DNA from: [Clostridium] symbiosum
GTDB lineage: Bacteria > Bacillota > Clostridia > Lachnospirales > Lachnospiraceae
Length of the DNA stretch: 64,000 nt
Assembly: GCA_036419695.1 (NCBI GenBank)
Contig: CP143946.1
Span: forward strand, 4,210,001 to 4,274,000
Reading direction: 5' to 3'
Part shown: one piece after another, positions 52,709 to 59,919 of the stretch
How positions within the stretch are numbered: the stretch's first letter is position 1
How the letters are laid out: every line of letters starts with the position of its first letter
Notes under the pieces: model-generated
The model's input: the letters and a program-made list of their open reading frames with translations, nothing else
Databases searched by the model: none
What the model was told of the DNA's origin: nothing
Position numbers and translations under genes: made by a program

Positions 52709-53221
52709 CTACAGCTCAATCTCCACCTCATATTTATCATCGATTAAAACAGAATCACATCCATACTTCGCACACATCTCCCTATTATATTCATTATCCC
52801 TGATTAATAAATCGCGGCTGCAGTAAGAGTCATCCAGTCTTCTTTCAATCACATTGGCAAAACCGGCAATCTCAGCGAAATGATTCTCAATATATCTCCG
52901 TGACATTACCAGACAGAAAAATCGGATCTCCTTTAAATAATCCTCTGTAAAATCATTTTTCCATGAAAAGGGAATATACACGCCTTCCACAATCAAATTC
53001 TGATGATTCTCCACCGCCGTCTTAACAATCTCCCTGACAACAGGCCAGAGATACGTCACAAGTTCCCCATCCTCCTCCGGCGTCAGCTCAGTCCTCCCGC
53101 TCCTGATCAGTCCCATCTTCAGCAAATCAAGCGACAAATACGGATAACCATACCGCTCCAACAACCTCTGAGCCAAAAACGTCTTCCCCGTATGCGATGC
53201 TCCCGCAATCAAAACAACCAT
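52709..53221 (-). CDS. P-loop ATPase/kinase-like protein
   Basis: 170 residues. Walker A VLIAGASHTGKTFLAQRLL at the N-terminus, LIVEGVYIPFSWKNDF near residue 96, and a lid-like region RYIENHFAEIAGFANVIERRLDD. The size and layout match small adenylate-kinase-fold proteins (2-phosphoglycerate-kinase or zeta-like) that phosphorylate small molecules. No antitoxin partner is visible. AGGAGGGGA precedes the ATG. It stands alone between the minus operon and hairpin C; role unknown. Confidence 0.65.
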   Translation of the reverse strand: MVVLIAGASHTGKTFLAQRLLERYGYPYLSLDLLKMGLIRSGRTELTPEEDGELVTYLWPVVREIVKTAVENHQNLIVEGVYIPFSWKNDFTEDYLKEIRFFCLVMSRRYIENHFAEIAGFANVIERRLDDSYCSRDLLIRDNEYNREMCAKYGCDSVLIDDKYEVEIEL

Positions 53222-53490
53222 AGTATCCCCTCCTGCTCATATAAATTACTGCATTTCGCGATGCTCAGAGATGTACAAAAACGGTCAAAAACACCTCGCG
53301 AAACAATACCCGTGGACAATAACTATAAAATCACCTCTAGTCAATCCTTCATCCAAACATCCCGGTATCTTCAATATTCCTATTCTACCATCTCCAAAAC
53401 AATATATCCATACACTGAATTCCCACTCCCCTCCCCCAGAAAAAAGAGGCTCCCGCCGGGATACGGAATGGGGTGGACAATAACCTTCGC

Positions 53491-53691
53491 GTTTTGAGTC
53501 CCGGCCGCAGCCTGTCCGGGGCGGAAGGAGGGAGAAAAAGATTCCTGCGGGAACGTTGGAGTTCCTCGGCACTTACCGAGGTTTCTCACGAGGTTAGTGT
53601 CCGCTAGGAATTCCATAGAGCGCAAGCGATTCCCGCAGGAACTTTTTCTGCCCGTATTCCGCCCGGACAGGCTGCGGCCGGGACTCAAAAC
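53491..53691. repeat. Element C: solo ~200-nt hairpin of the A/B family
   Basis: Arms of 30 bp pair without mismatch, starting GTTTTGAGTCCCGGCCGCAG at 53491 and ending CGGCCGGGACTCAAAAC at 53691. Inner AGAAAAAGATTCCTGCGGGA pairs with the CCCGCAGGAACTTTTTCT arm, as in A2 and B2, and the apical part has CACTTACC...GGTTAGTG. The surrounding terminal repeats of A and B are missing, so this is a single-hairpin relative in the gap 53222-53826, which holds no supported gene. Confidence 0.8.
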
Positions 53692-53753
53692 CCACCCCTT
53701 CCCACTAACCACCCCATTCCCCCCATCCTCATTTTTCATTCCCCATTTCCCTA

Positions 53754-53782
53754 TTGTCTTTTCCTCCGAATTTTTCTATAAT
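53754..53782 (+). promoter_or_regulatory. Promoter of the cytidylyltransferase operon
   Basis: TTGTCT, 17-base spacer, perfect TATAAT, 45 bases before the first ATG. Confidence 0.65.
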
Positions 53783-53826
53783 TGCATATATGCTTGACGG
53801 CTCCGCCGTCGGAAGGAGGCAGTACT

Positions 53827-54588
53827 ATGAGAATTGTTGGGATGATACCCGCAAGGCTTGACTCCACCCGCTTTCCGGGTAAAGTTCTTACCCTGTTAGG
53901 AGACAGGCCCCTGTTCTGGCATGTTTACCATGCGGCAGTTTCAAGCGGTATGTTCGACGCCGTCTATGTTGCATCCGGCCATGAGTCAATCCGTAAAGCC
54001 TGCGGAACATATCAGATTCCCTGCCTGACGACCGGTACCGGCCACCAGAATCCCACCTCGCGTATCTGTGAAGCCGCGGGACAGGTGGATGCCGATCTTT
54101 ATGTTATGGTAGGAGCCGACGAGCCGCTGCTCACTCCGGAAGATATCAGACTTGTGACGGAAAAAGCAGTGATGGCCATGACAAGACCGGATACGGAGGA
54201 AAGGCCCTTTGTGGTAAATGCCATGACTCCCATTTCCGCAGCTCCTGAAGTATTTGACTGCGCCAACATAAAAATCGTATGCAGCGGCAGTGGAAAAGGC
54301 CTTTACGCCTCCCGCGGCCCCATCCCCTATCCGAAAGGCAGCCTCGATTATCAGTATAAGAAGTTCGTCAGTATCGGTGTTTACACCAAAGAGGCCCTGA
54401 ACTTTTTTGATTCCACCCGTAAAGGCCAGCTGGAAGAGATAGAGGAATTCGATCTGCTGCGTTTCATGGAACATGGTAAAACCGTTTTATTTGCAGAAAT
54501 CCCCGGTCCCACACTTTCGGTCGACACGCCAAAGGATTTGGAGAAAGTCAGGAAACAGTTCGCGGCCAGGGAGAACCATTCATTGTAG
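53827..54588 (+). CDS. KdsB-like CMP-sugar synthetase
   Basis: 253 residues, close to KdsB length. It should join CTP to a 2-keto sugar acid to make a CMP-sugar. Motifs in order: MIPARLDSTRFPGKVLTLLGDRPL (nucleotide loop), VASGHESI, VMVGADEPLLTPEDI (~97-111), YASRGPIPYPKG, KFVSIGVYTKEALNFF, and PTLSVDTPKDLEKVRKQF. Each has its counterpart in 3-deoxy-manno-octulosonate cytidylyltransferase, but the usual QGDEPLI is GADEPLL. GGAGG precedes the ATG. First of three genes (with HAD phosphatase and aldolase). True substrate probably not KDO, since this is a Gram-positive genome. Confidence 0.82.
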   Translation: MRIVGMIPARLDSTRFPGKVLTLLGDRPLFWHVYHAAVSSGMFDAVYVASGHESIRKACGTYQIPCLTTGTGHQNPTSRICEAAGQVDADLYVMVGADEPLLTPEDIRLVTEKAVMAMTRPDTEERPFVVNAMTPISAAPEVFDCANIKIVCSGSGKGLYASRGPIPYPKGSLDYQYKKFVSIGVYTKEALNFFDSTRKGQLEEIEEFDLLRFMEHGKTVLFAEIPGPTLSVDTPKDLEKVRKQFAARENHSL

Positions 54589-54615
54589 TTATCGATAAAA
54601 AGGAGTCTCACACAA

Positions 54616-55329
54616 ATGCCAATTAATCAAAAGAAGATTCCGGGAAACCGGAAAACTAAAAGTAACCGCCGATACCGCGGCATCATTTTCGATTTGGACG
54701 GCACTCTGCTCGATACCGCAGAAGGCGTTCTGGAAAGTGTCCGCTACACTACCAGGATGATGGGATATGAAACACCGGATGAGGATGTGATGCAGACCTT
54801 TATCGGCCCTCCGATCAAACACTCTCTTATGCAGGTATATAATATCGGTGAGGAGGAAGCAGTCCGGGCAACCGAAATTTTCCGGAACCGTTATAAAGAT
54901 CACGATCTTCTGAAGGCCGCTCCCTACGAGGGCATGATGAAACTTCTGGAGGATTTGAAAAAGGAGGGGTATCTCATCGGCGTTGCCACGCTGAAACGGG
55001 AAGATTACGCAGTCACTCTTCTTGAGCATTACCACATCAGCAACTACTGCGACTGTATCTGCGGCAGCGATTTTGCCAGCAAAATGCAAAAGACCGATGT
55101 GCTGAAGAAATGTCTGGGCGGACTGAACCTGTCGCCCGACGAGGCTGTTCTAATCGGAGATACCGCTTCCGACGGCAATGGCGCCAGAAAGGCGGGAACC
55201 GATCTGATTGGGGTAACCTATGGCTTCGGCCCCTCCACACCGGACGGCTGGAAAGAGTTTGACCCCGTTTATATAGCCGGTAAACCGGCAGACATTGGAT
55301 TGTTTCTAGGCTTAGAGCCAGAAACCTGA
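54616..55329 (+). CDS. HAD-family phosphatase (phosphoglycolate phosphatase-like)
   Basis: 237 residues. HAD motif I IIFDLDGTLLDTAEGVL near residue 21, cap domain, motif II VATLKR, motif III/IV VLIGDTASDGNGARKAG near 178. Belongs to the class with a small helical cap, as in Gph. Between the cytidylyltransferase (27-base gap) and aldolase (14-base gap) genes, it probably removes the phosphate from the aldolase product before CMP activation, the role KdsC plays in the KDO pathway (inference). AAGGAG lies ten bases before the ATG. Confidence 0.85.
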   Translation: MPINQKKIPGNRKTKSNRRYRGIIFDLDGTLLDTAEGVLESVRYTTRMMGYETPDEDVMQTFIGPPIKHSLMQVYNIGEEEAVRATEIFRNRYKDHDLLKAAPYEGMMKLLEDLKKEGYLIGVATLKREDYAVTLLEHYHISNYCDCICGSDFASKMQKTDVLKKCLGGLNLSPDEAVLIGDTASDGNGARKAGTDLIGVTYGFGPSTPDGWKEFDPVYIAGKPADIGLFLGLEPET

Positions 55330-55343
55330 AGGGAGAATTACTT

Positions 55344-56951
55344 ATGAAAGAAGTAAAATTACTCGACTGTACGCTGCGCGACGGCGGATTTGTCAACGAC
55401 TGGAATTTCGGACACGCTAACATTGTCAATATATTTGAACGCCTTATCAGTTCGGGTGTGGATACACTGGAAATCGGTTTTCTGGATGACCGCCGTCCCT
55501 TTGACATAAACAGGACGATTATGCCCGACACAAAAAGTGCAGACAAAATTTTTGACAAGCTTAGTAAGGGTAATTCCATGATTGTCGCCATGATAGACTA
55601 TGGAACCTGCGGCATCTCAAACCTTTCCCGCTGTGAAGAGACCTTTATCGACGGAATCCGGGTGATCTTTAAAAAACATGTAATGAAAGAGGCAATCGAC
55701 TACTGCCGCCAGGTTAAAGAGCTGGGATATGACGTATTCGTACAGGCCGTCTCCATCACCAGCTATTCCGACCGGGAAATGCTCGATCTAATCGATCTGG
55801 TAAATGAGCTGGAACCCTACGCCCTTTCCATCGTAGACACTTACGGCCTGCTGCACCAGGAGAACCTGCTGCACTATTTTGAACTTTTAAACCATAATCT
55901 GAAAAAGGAAATCGGAATCGGCTATCACTCACATAACAATTTCCAGTTAGCTTATTCCAACAGCATTGATATCCTCCGTGAACCTGCAGACCGCATGGTT
56001 CTGATCGACGCTTCCTTATATGGGATGGGCAAAAGCGCGGGAAACCTTCCGCTGGAGCTGATCGCCATGTACATGAATACCTTCTTCGGAAAGAATTACA
56101 ATACTGCCCAGATGCTGGAGGCCATTGATATCAATATCATGCCGTTTTTCAGGAAAACCCCATGGGGATATAACCTTTTCTTCTATATTGCCGCCTCCAA
56201 CAACTGTCATCCAAGCTACGTAAAATTCCTGATGGACAAACAGACCCTGTCCTTAAAGGCCCTGAACGGGATCCTGGACAGCATCGAACCCGAGAAAAAA
56301 CTGCTCTACGATAAAGAATATATCGAGCAGTTGTACCGCACCTACCAGAGCACGGATTGCAACGACGAGGCCGACATAAACAAATTGACCGAATGCCTGG
56401 CGGGCAAACCCGTCCTTCTCCTGGGTCCCGGCAAAAATATGGAACTTCAAAAAGAAAAGGTGCTTTCTTACATTGAAAAAACAAAACCAATCATTATTTC
56501 CGTGAACTATATTCCGGACGGCATTTCCATCAACTATGCGTTTTTGAGCAACTCCAGACGCTACGTCCAGCTCGGCAGCCGACTGCTGGAGCTCTCCGAT
56601 TCACCGGAAAATGCAGTCAGGGTCATTGCGACATCCAATGTCACCAACGTAAAGGATCGCTTCGATTACACCTTAAACTACAGCTCCCTGATCGATCTGG
56701 ATGCCGAGATTATTGATAATTCATTCGTCATGCTTTTAAATGTGCTCGTTAAAACAGGCGTACGCCATGCCGCATGTGCCGGTTTCGACGGATACAGCTA
56801 TCACGGCGACAACTACTTTAATGCAGATATGGATTACCAGATTGCCCGGGAAAAATCACAGGGCATCAACCAGTATGTCAAAGACACCCTGAACCGTCTA
56901 TCCGGAACCCTGGATGTCGAATTTATTACAGATTCGCTGTATCAGCGTTAA
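55344..56951 (+). CDS. DRE-TIM aldolase fused to a C-terminal domain of unknown type
   Basis: 535 residues. Residues 1-~300 are an HMG-CoA-lyase-like TIM barrel: KLLDCTLRDGGFVNDWNF (DRE-type metal/catalytic motif), LEIGFLDDRR, SIVDTYGLL and metal ligands GYHSHNNFQLAYSNSI. Pyruvate aldolases and 2-isopropylmalate-type synthases share this fold. Residues ~330-535 add a second domain beginning KPVLLLGPGKNMELQKE and later IISVNYIPDGISINYAFLSNSRRY, which recalls DUF115/MAF or sialyltransferase-like folds (weak inference). Third gene of the operon; a hairpin terminator follows. GGGAGA precedes the ATG. Product likely a 2-keto sugar acid. Confidence 0.78.
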   Translation: MKEVKLLDCTLRDGGFVNDWNFGHANIVNIFERLISSGVDTLEIGFLDDRRPFDINRTIMPDTKSADKIFDKLSKGNSMIVAMIDYGTCGISNLSRCEETFIDGIRVIFKKHVMKEAIDYCRQVKELGYDVFVQAVSITSYSDREMLDLIDLVNELEPYALSIVDTYGLLHQENLLHYFELLNHNLKKEIGIGYHSHNNFQLAYSNSIDILREPADRMVLIDASLYGMGKSAGNLPLELIAMYMNTFFGKNYNTAQMLEAIDINIMPFFRKTPWGYNLFFYIAASNNCHPSYVKFLMDKQTLSLKALNGILDSIEPEKKLLYDKEYIEQLYRTYQSTDCNDEADINKLTECLAGKPVLLLGPGKNMELQKEKVLSYIEKTKPIIISVNYIPDGISINYAFLSNSRRYVQLGSRLLELSDSPENAVRVIATSNVTNVKDRFDYTLNYSSLIDLDAEIIDNSFVMLLNVLVKTGVRHAACAGFDGYSYHGDNYFNADMDYQIAREKSQGINQYVKDTLNRLSGTLDVEFITDSLYQR

Positions 56952-56958
56952 TCTGCCA

Positions 56959-57044
56959 AGGGCAGCCCTGACGTTACTGTTCACTCCGTGTACGGTAATG
57001 CCCTAACCCCTGCACACCGCGGGGGCTTTGGCTGCCCTGTTTTA
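56959..57044 (+). terminator. Terminator-like hairpin after the aldolase gene
   Basis: AGGGCAGCC pairs with GGCTGCCCT and is followed by GTTTTA. The long loop contains a palindromic repeat (56974-56998), which could form its own inner stem. Confidence 0.6.
56974..56998. repeat. 25-bp palindromic repeat, second copy
   Basis: TTACTGTTCACTCCGTG then TACGGTAA; differs from 9848-9872 at two positions. Located inside the terminator loop. Confidence 0.65.
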
Positions 57045-57235
57045 CGGGCGGCACCTGGCTGCGCACAGACGTAACTCTCTCCCATTCTCCTCCTCACTTC
57101 CTTAAGTCCTATTTCCTTCCATCCTTACCAGCAACCTGCACTATCTTTTTCCTCACCTGATAAGCTATAATCACAACGTAATGCAACGATGGATTTTCGG
57201 CCAGAGACATTTAACGAAAAAGGAGAGATTAAAAA

Positions 57236-58603
57236 ATGCGCAAGCAAACAAAATTAATGGCTGTATTATCCGCTGCGGCAATCATGGCTGCGGCTGCACC
57301 AATGGCAACAAATTACACAGGTATCCACACATCTTATGCAGCAGCTAAGGGTTTGGTAGAAGAAGACGGCAGCTGGTTCTTCTATGATGAAGACGGCTAC
57401 AAAGAGACAAACACCTGGAAGAAGAAAGACAGCGACTGGTTCTACCTGGATGAGAACGGCGACCTTGCCGTAAGCCAGAGAATTGACGAGTATTATGTTA
57501 ACTCCACAGGCCGCATGGTGAAAAACCAGTGGGTATCCGTGGACAATGACGAAGAATACGACAGTCCCGACGCCCCAGGCGGAGCGAACTGGCACTATTT
57601 TGGTAAGGACGGTAAAATCGTCACTTCCAAATGGATGACCATAAGCGGCAAGACATACTACTTCGACGAGGACGGCCAGATGCTGACCGGGCTTGTGGAA
57701 ATTGACGGAGCCACCTACTATCTTGGAAATGAAAGCGACGGAGCCAGAAAGACAGGCTGGGTGCTTTTAGAAGAAATGACTCACGATACAGACGATGAAG
57801 GCATCTGGTGCTATTTTGACGAAAACGGAAAAATGATTACAGACCAGATGGATAGAAAAATAAACGGTAATTACTATACATTCATTGACGGCAAGATGCA
57901 GACAGGCTGGGTTAACGTAGCCGAAGCCGGATTTATCTCCTCTGCTGCGGCTGCCACAGAAAGCGAAGCAGCTCCTGCTCTTTCCTTAAAGGATTTCCGC
58001 TACTACGACGAAGCGAACGACGGAAAAAGAGCAACAGGCTGGTACACAATTGAAGGGGCTCCCGGAATCAACGAGAGCGATAACGAATTTACCTTCTACT
58101 TTAAAAACGGCGAAGCTTTCCACGCTGAAAAAGGACTTGAACTTTTCACTATCAATTCCAACAAGTACGCTTTCAACGAAAAAGGTGAAATGCAGACAGG
58201 CATCCAGATTCTGACCGATGGTTCAGGAAAAGAAGTAACATACTATTTTAACGAAAAAGGTGAAATGCAGACAGGAAAACAGACGATTTACGATGAAGAC
58301 CTCGAAGAAAACCAGACATGGTACTTCCATGCAAAAGGCTCTCTGAAAGGCCAGGGATACCACGGAGAACGTGATAATCAGGTTTATTTAAACGGACTTC
58401 TCCAGAAAGCCGATCCGGAACTCCGCTACGAACCGGTGACAGTTGGCGAAAAGCGCTACCTGGTTAACACAAGCGGCAACATCCAGAAAGCATCCTCTAC
58501 TTCCACTTCCTCTGCAAAACCGGAATTAGGAAAAGGCTTTAAAGATATCAAAGATACAAATGAGACAGTCTGGACAGTTGACAGTTCAGGAATCATCCAG
58601 TAA
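57236..58603 (+). CDS. Secreted protein with cell-wall/choline-binding-type repeats
   Basis: 455 residues. An N-terminal signal peptide (MRKQTKLMAVLSAAAIMAAAAP, cleaved near AYA-like TSYAAAKG) is followed by about ten aromatic repeats of the WFFYDEDGYKETNTW / YYFDEDGQMLTGLVEI type, the glucan/choline-binding fold used to hold proteins on wall polymers. No catalytic domain is present, so it is a structural or carrier protein. An insertion near residue 240-250 (ATESEAAPALS) breaks the repeat series. AAAAGGAGAG precedes the ATG, a TATAAT box is at 57166-57171, and a terminator follows. Confidence 0.85.
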   Translation: MRKQTKLMAVLSAAAIMAAAAPMATNYTGIHTSYAAAKGLVEEDGSWFFYDEDGYKETNTWKKKDSDWFYLDENGDLAVSQRIDEYYVNSTGRMVKNQWVSVDNDEEYDSPDAPGGANWHYFGKDGKIVTSKWMTISGKTYYFDEDGQMLTGLVEIDGATYYLGNESDGARKTGWVLLEEMTHDTDDEGIWCYFDENGKMITDQMDRKINGNYYTFIDGKMQTGWVNVAEAGFISSAAAATESEAAPALSLKDFRYYDEANDGKRATGWYTIEGAPGINESDNEFTFYFKNGEAFHAEKGLELFTINSNKYAFNEKGEMQTGIQILTDGSGKEVTYYFNEKGEMQTGKQTIYDEDLEENQTWYFHAKGSLKGQGYHGERDNQVYLNGLLQKADPELRYEPVTVGEKRYLVNTSGNIQKASSTSTSSAKPELGKGFKDIKDTNETVWTVDSSGIIQ

Positions 58604-58625
58604 TATATTAATATCATCCGTTCAT

Positions 58626-58666
58626 AAATACCGTAGGCCGTTTCGACGGAACCGCGGTATTTTTTC
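58626..58666 (+). terminator. Intrinsic terminator of the wall-binding protein gene
   Basis: AAATACCG pairs with CGGTATTT around a GC-rich loop, then TTTTTT; 23 bases after the stop codon. Confidence 0.85.
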
Positions 58667-58845
58667 TTTGTTTTCACGTACAGGTTCCCGGCATGTGTTT
58701 TCTACTGCCACAGACAGCGTAAGAAGCACGGAGCATGGCCTGTAGGCAGATATTATCAATCAGATGAAGGAATTTACCCGGGGGACCGTCCGGCATCGCT
58801 ATGGTGTGCTTAAAGAAGCCACAGAGGGTATCCCGGCGTATTTTT

Positions 58846-58877
58846 GAACATCCCGCCTATGGGGCTGTTCTTTTTTT
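58846..58877 (+). terminator. Intrinsic terminator of an unidentified transcript
   Basis: GAACATCCC pairs with GGGGCTGTTC (one bulge) around GCCTAT, then seven T. No upstream gene is visible, so a small RNA between 58667 and 58846 is possible. Confidence 0.7.
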
Positions 58878-59133
58878 ATTCTGCCTCTCATATAATAAAA
58901 CTGACAGAAAGGCTTACTGCACAAAGTTTTCTTTTAATCAGACACAATTCATGTTAAAAAAGCCAAAATGTTTTTAAAAAAATACAATTTTTCTTGTCAC
59001 ACTTCTTATTTTTTATACGTTTTGTATATAAGTATGGTATTTTATGACCAAATGTTGTAATGTAGATGTGGAGTGGATACTACCATATTTATATCGGGTT
59101 ACAAACTATCACTTAATGACGGAAGATAAAATT

Positions 59134-59538
59134 ATGCGTGAATTGACTGTTTACTATTGTTCCAGATGCGGCCGCTATGGCTTTTACCAGGTTTCAAAAA
59201 ATGCCATATGCCCCGTGTGCAAAACACCTATGACGGTCTTCCCAATGTCTTATCAAAACTTCATGGATATGGATTACAATATGCGTGACCAACTAATTTC
59301 GGATCAGATAGCGGGAAATGTAACTCCTCAGACCTCAGTTGTACAGCGAATCACAGAACAGAGTAAAACATCCAATAACCGTTCCGCCATTGCAAAACTG
59401 AAGGCCAGAAACGAGGAGCTGGAATACGAAAACGAAGATCTCCACCAGAAGAATGCGGAGCTGGAGAAAACAATAGACTGGATGCACGATATGATCTGGG
59501 ATTTAACCAGAAAGCTGCATGGCAACTCCAGAGAATAA
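59134..59538 (+). CDS. Zinc-ribbon plus coiled-coil protein, unknown function
   Basis: 134 residues from MRELTVYYCSRCGRYGFYQ, where GGAAG lies eight bases upstream; the frame is open from 59044 but the earlier ATGs have no ribosome site. A zinc-ribbon (CSRCG...CPVCKTP) occupies residues ~9-32, a middle segment with MDYNMRDQLISDQIAG follows, and residues ~85-130 form a clear coiled coil (LKARNEELEYENEDLHQKNAELEKTIDWMHDMIW). Looks like a small adaptor or nucleic-acid-binding protein. A terminator follows; the convergent 49-residue coiled-coil gene starts from the other side. Confidence 0.65.
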   Translation: MRELTVYYCSRCGRYGFYQVSKNAICPVCKTPMTVFPMSYQNFMDMDYNMRDQLISDQIAGNVTPQTSVVQRITEQSKTSNNRSAIAKLKARNEELEYENEDLHQKNAELEKTIDWMHDMIWDLTRKLHGNSRE

Positions 59539-59562
59539 GCCATAGAATATTGCGCAAACATC

Positions 59563-59620
59563 AAAAAGGGCAAGGAAAATATCGTCTCTGACTAAAAACG
59601 GTTTTTCCTGCCCTTTTTTT
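59563..59620 (+). terminator. Intrinsic terminator of the zinc-ribbon gene
   Basis: AAAAAGGGCAAGGAAAA pairs with TTTTTCCTGCCCTTTTT, then further T residues. The last bases are shared with the stop codon of the convergent small gene. Confidence 0.85.
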
Positions 59621-59768
59621 ACCTGCTTTTCTCATTTACGATGTAACGGCTAACAAGAAGATTCATACTTTCTTTTAACTGAACTACCGTATTGAATAAG
59701 GTATCTACTTCTTCTTTTAATTCAAAGTTCTCCTTTTCCAGTAAAGCAATTCGCCTAGCCTCCTCCAT
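59619..59768 (-). CDS. 49-residue coiled-coil micro-protein
   Basis: Too short for usual gene cut-offs. Reads MEEARRIALLEKENFELKEE, then heptads rich in Leu/Val/Glu and a basic end RYIVNEKSR. The whole chain should be one amphipathic helix or coiled coil. AAGGAGG lies nine bases before the ATG at 59768; a nearer ATG at 59774 is too close to it. The stop overlaps the terminator of the convergent zinc-ribbon gene by two bases, so the two 3' ends touch. The partner may be the coiled coil of that neighbour (inference). Confidence 0.6.
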   Translation of the reverse strand: MEEARRIALLEKENFELKEEVDTLFNTVVQLKESMNLLVSRYIVNEKSR

Positions 59769-59919
59769 GACCATCTTCCTCCTTCATATATGTAAATCAA
59801 CACATATATTTATAATATAAAACTGTTGAAAAAGAAAGGCCTTATCCACCGCAAATTTCGACAGTGTAATACAATACCCTGTTAAATTTTTAATATTCAA
59901 ACCTGCCATGTCTATTAAT

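Larger units (their letters stand above)
58604..59133. other. 530-bp gap between the wall protein and zinc-ribbon genes
   Basis: Holds the terminator of the wall protein gene (58626-58666) and a second plus-strand intrinsic terminator (58846-58877). Between them is a possible 27-codon frame (58764-58847) directly touching the second hairpin; it has no ribosome site and I do not call it a gene. After 58880 the sequence is AT-rich and probably contains the promoter of the next gene. Confidence 0.45.

Noticed and set aside
52709..53221. Zeta-toxin of a toxin-antitoxin pair
   Set aside because: Walker A and size are compatible, but no small antitoxin gene is adjacent; kept as generic P-loop protein.
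58764..58847. 27-codon frame touching a terminator
   Set aside because: No ribosome-binding site and no similarity recognised; mentioned only as a possible short transcript.
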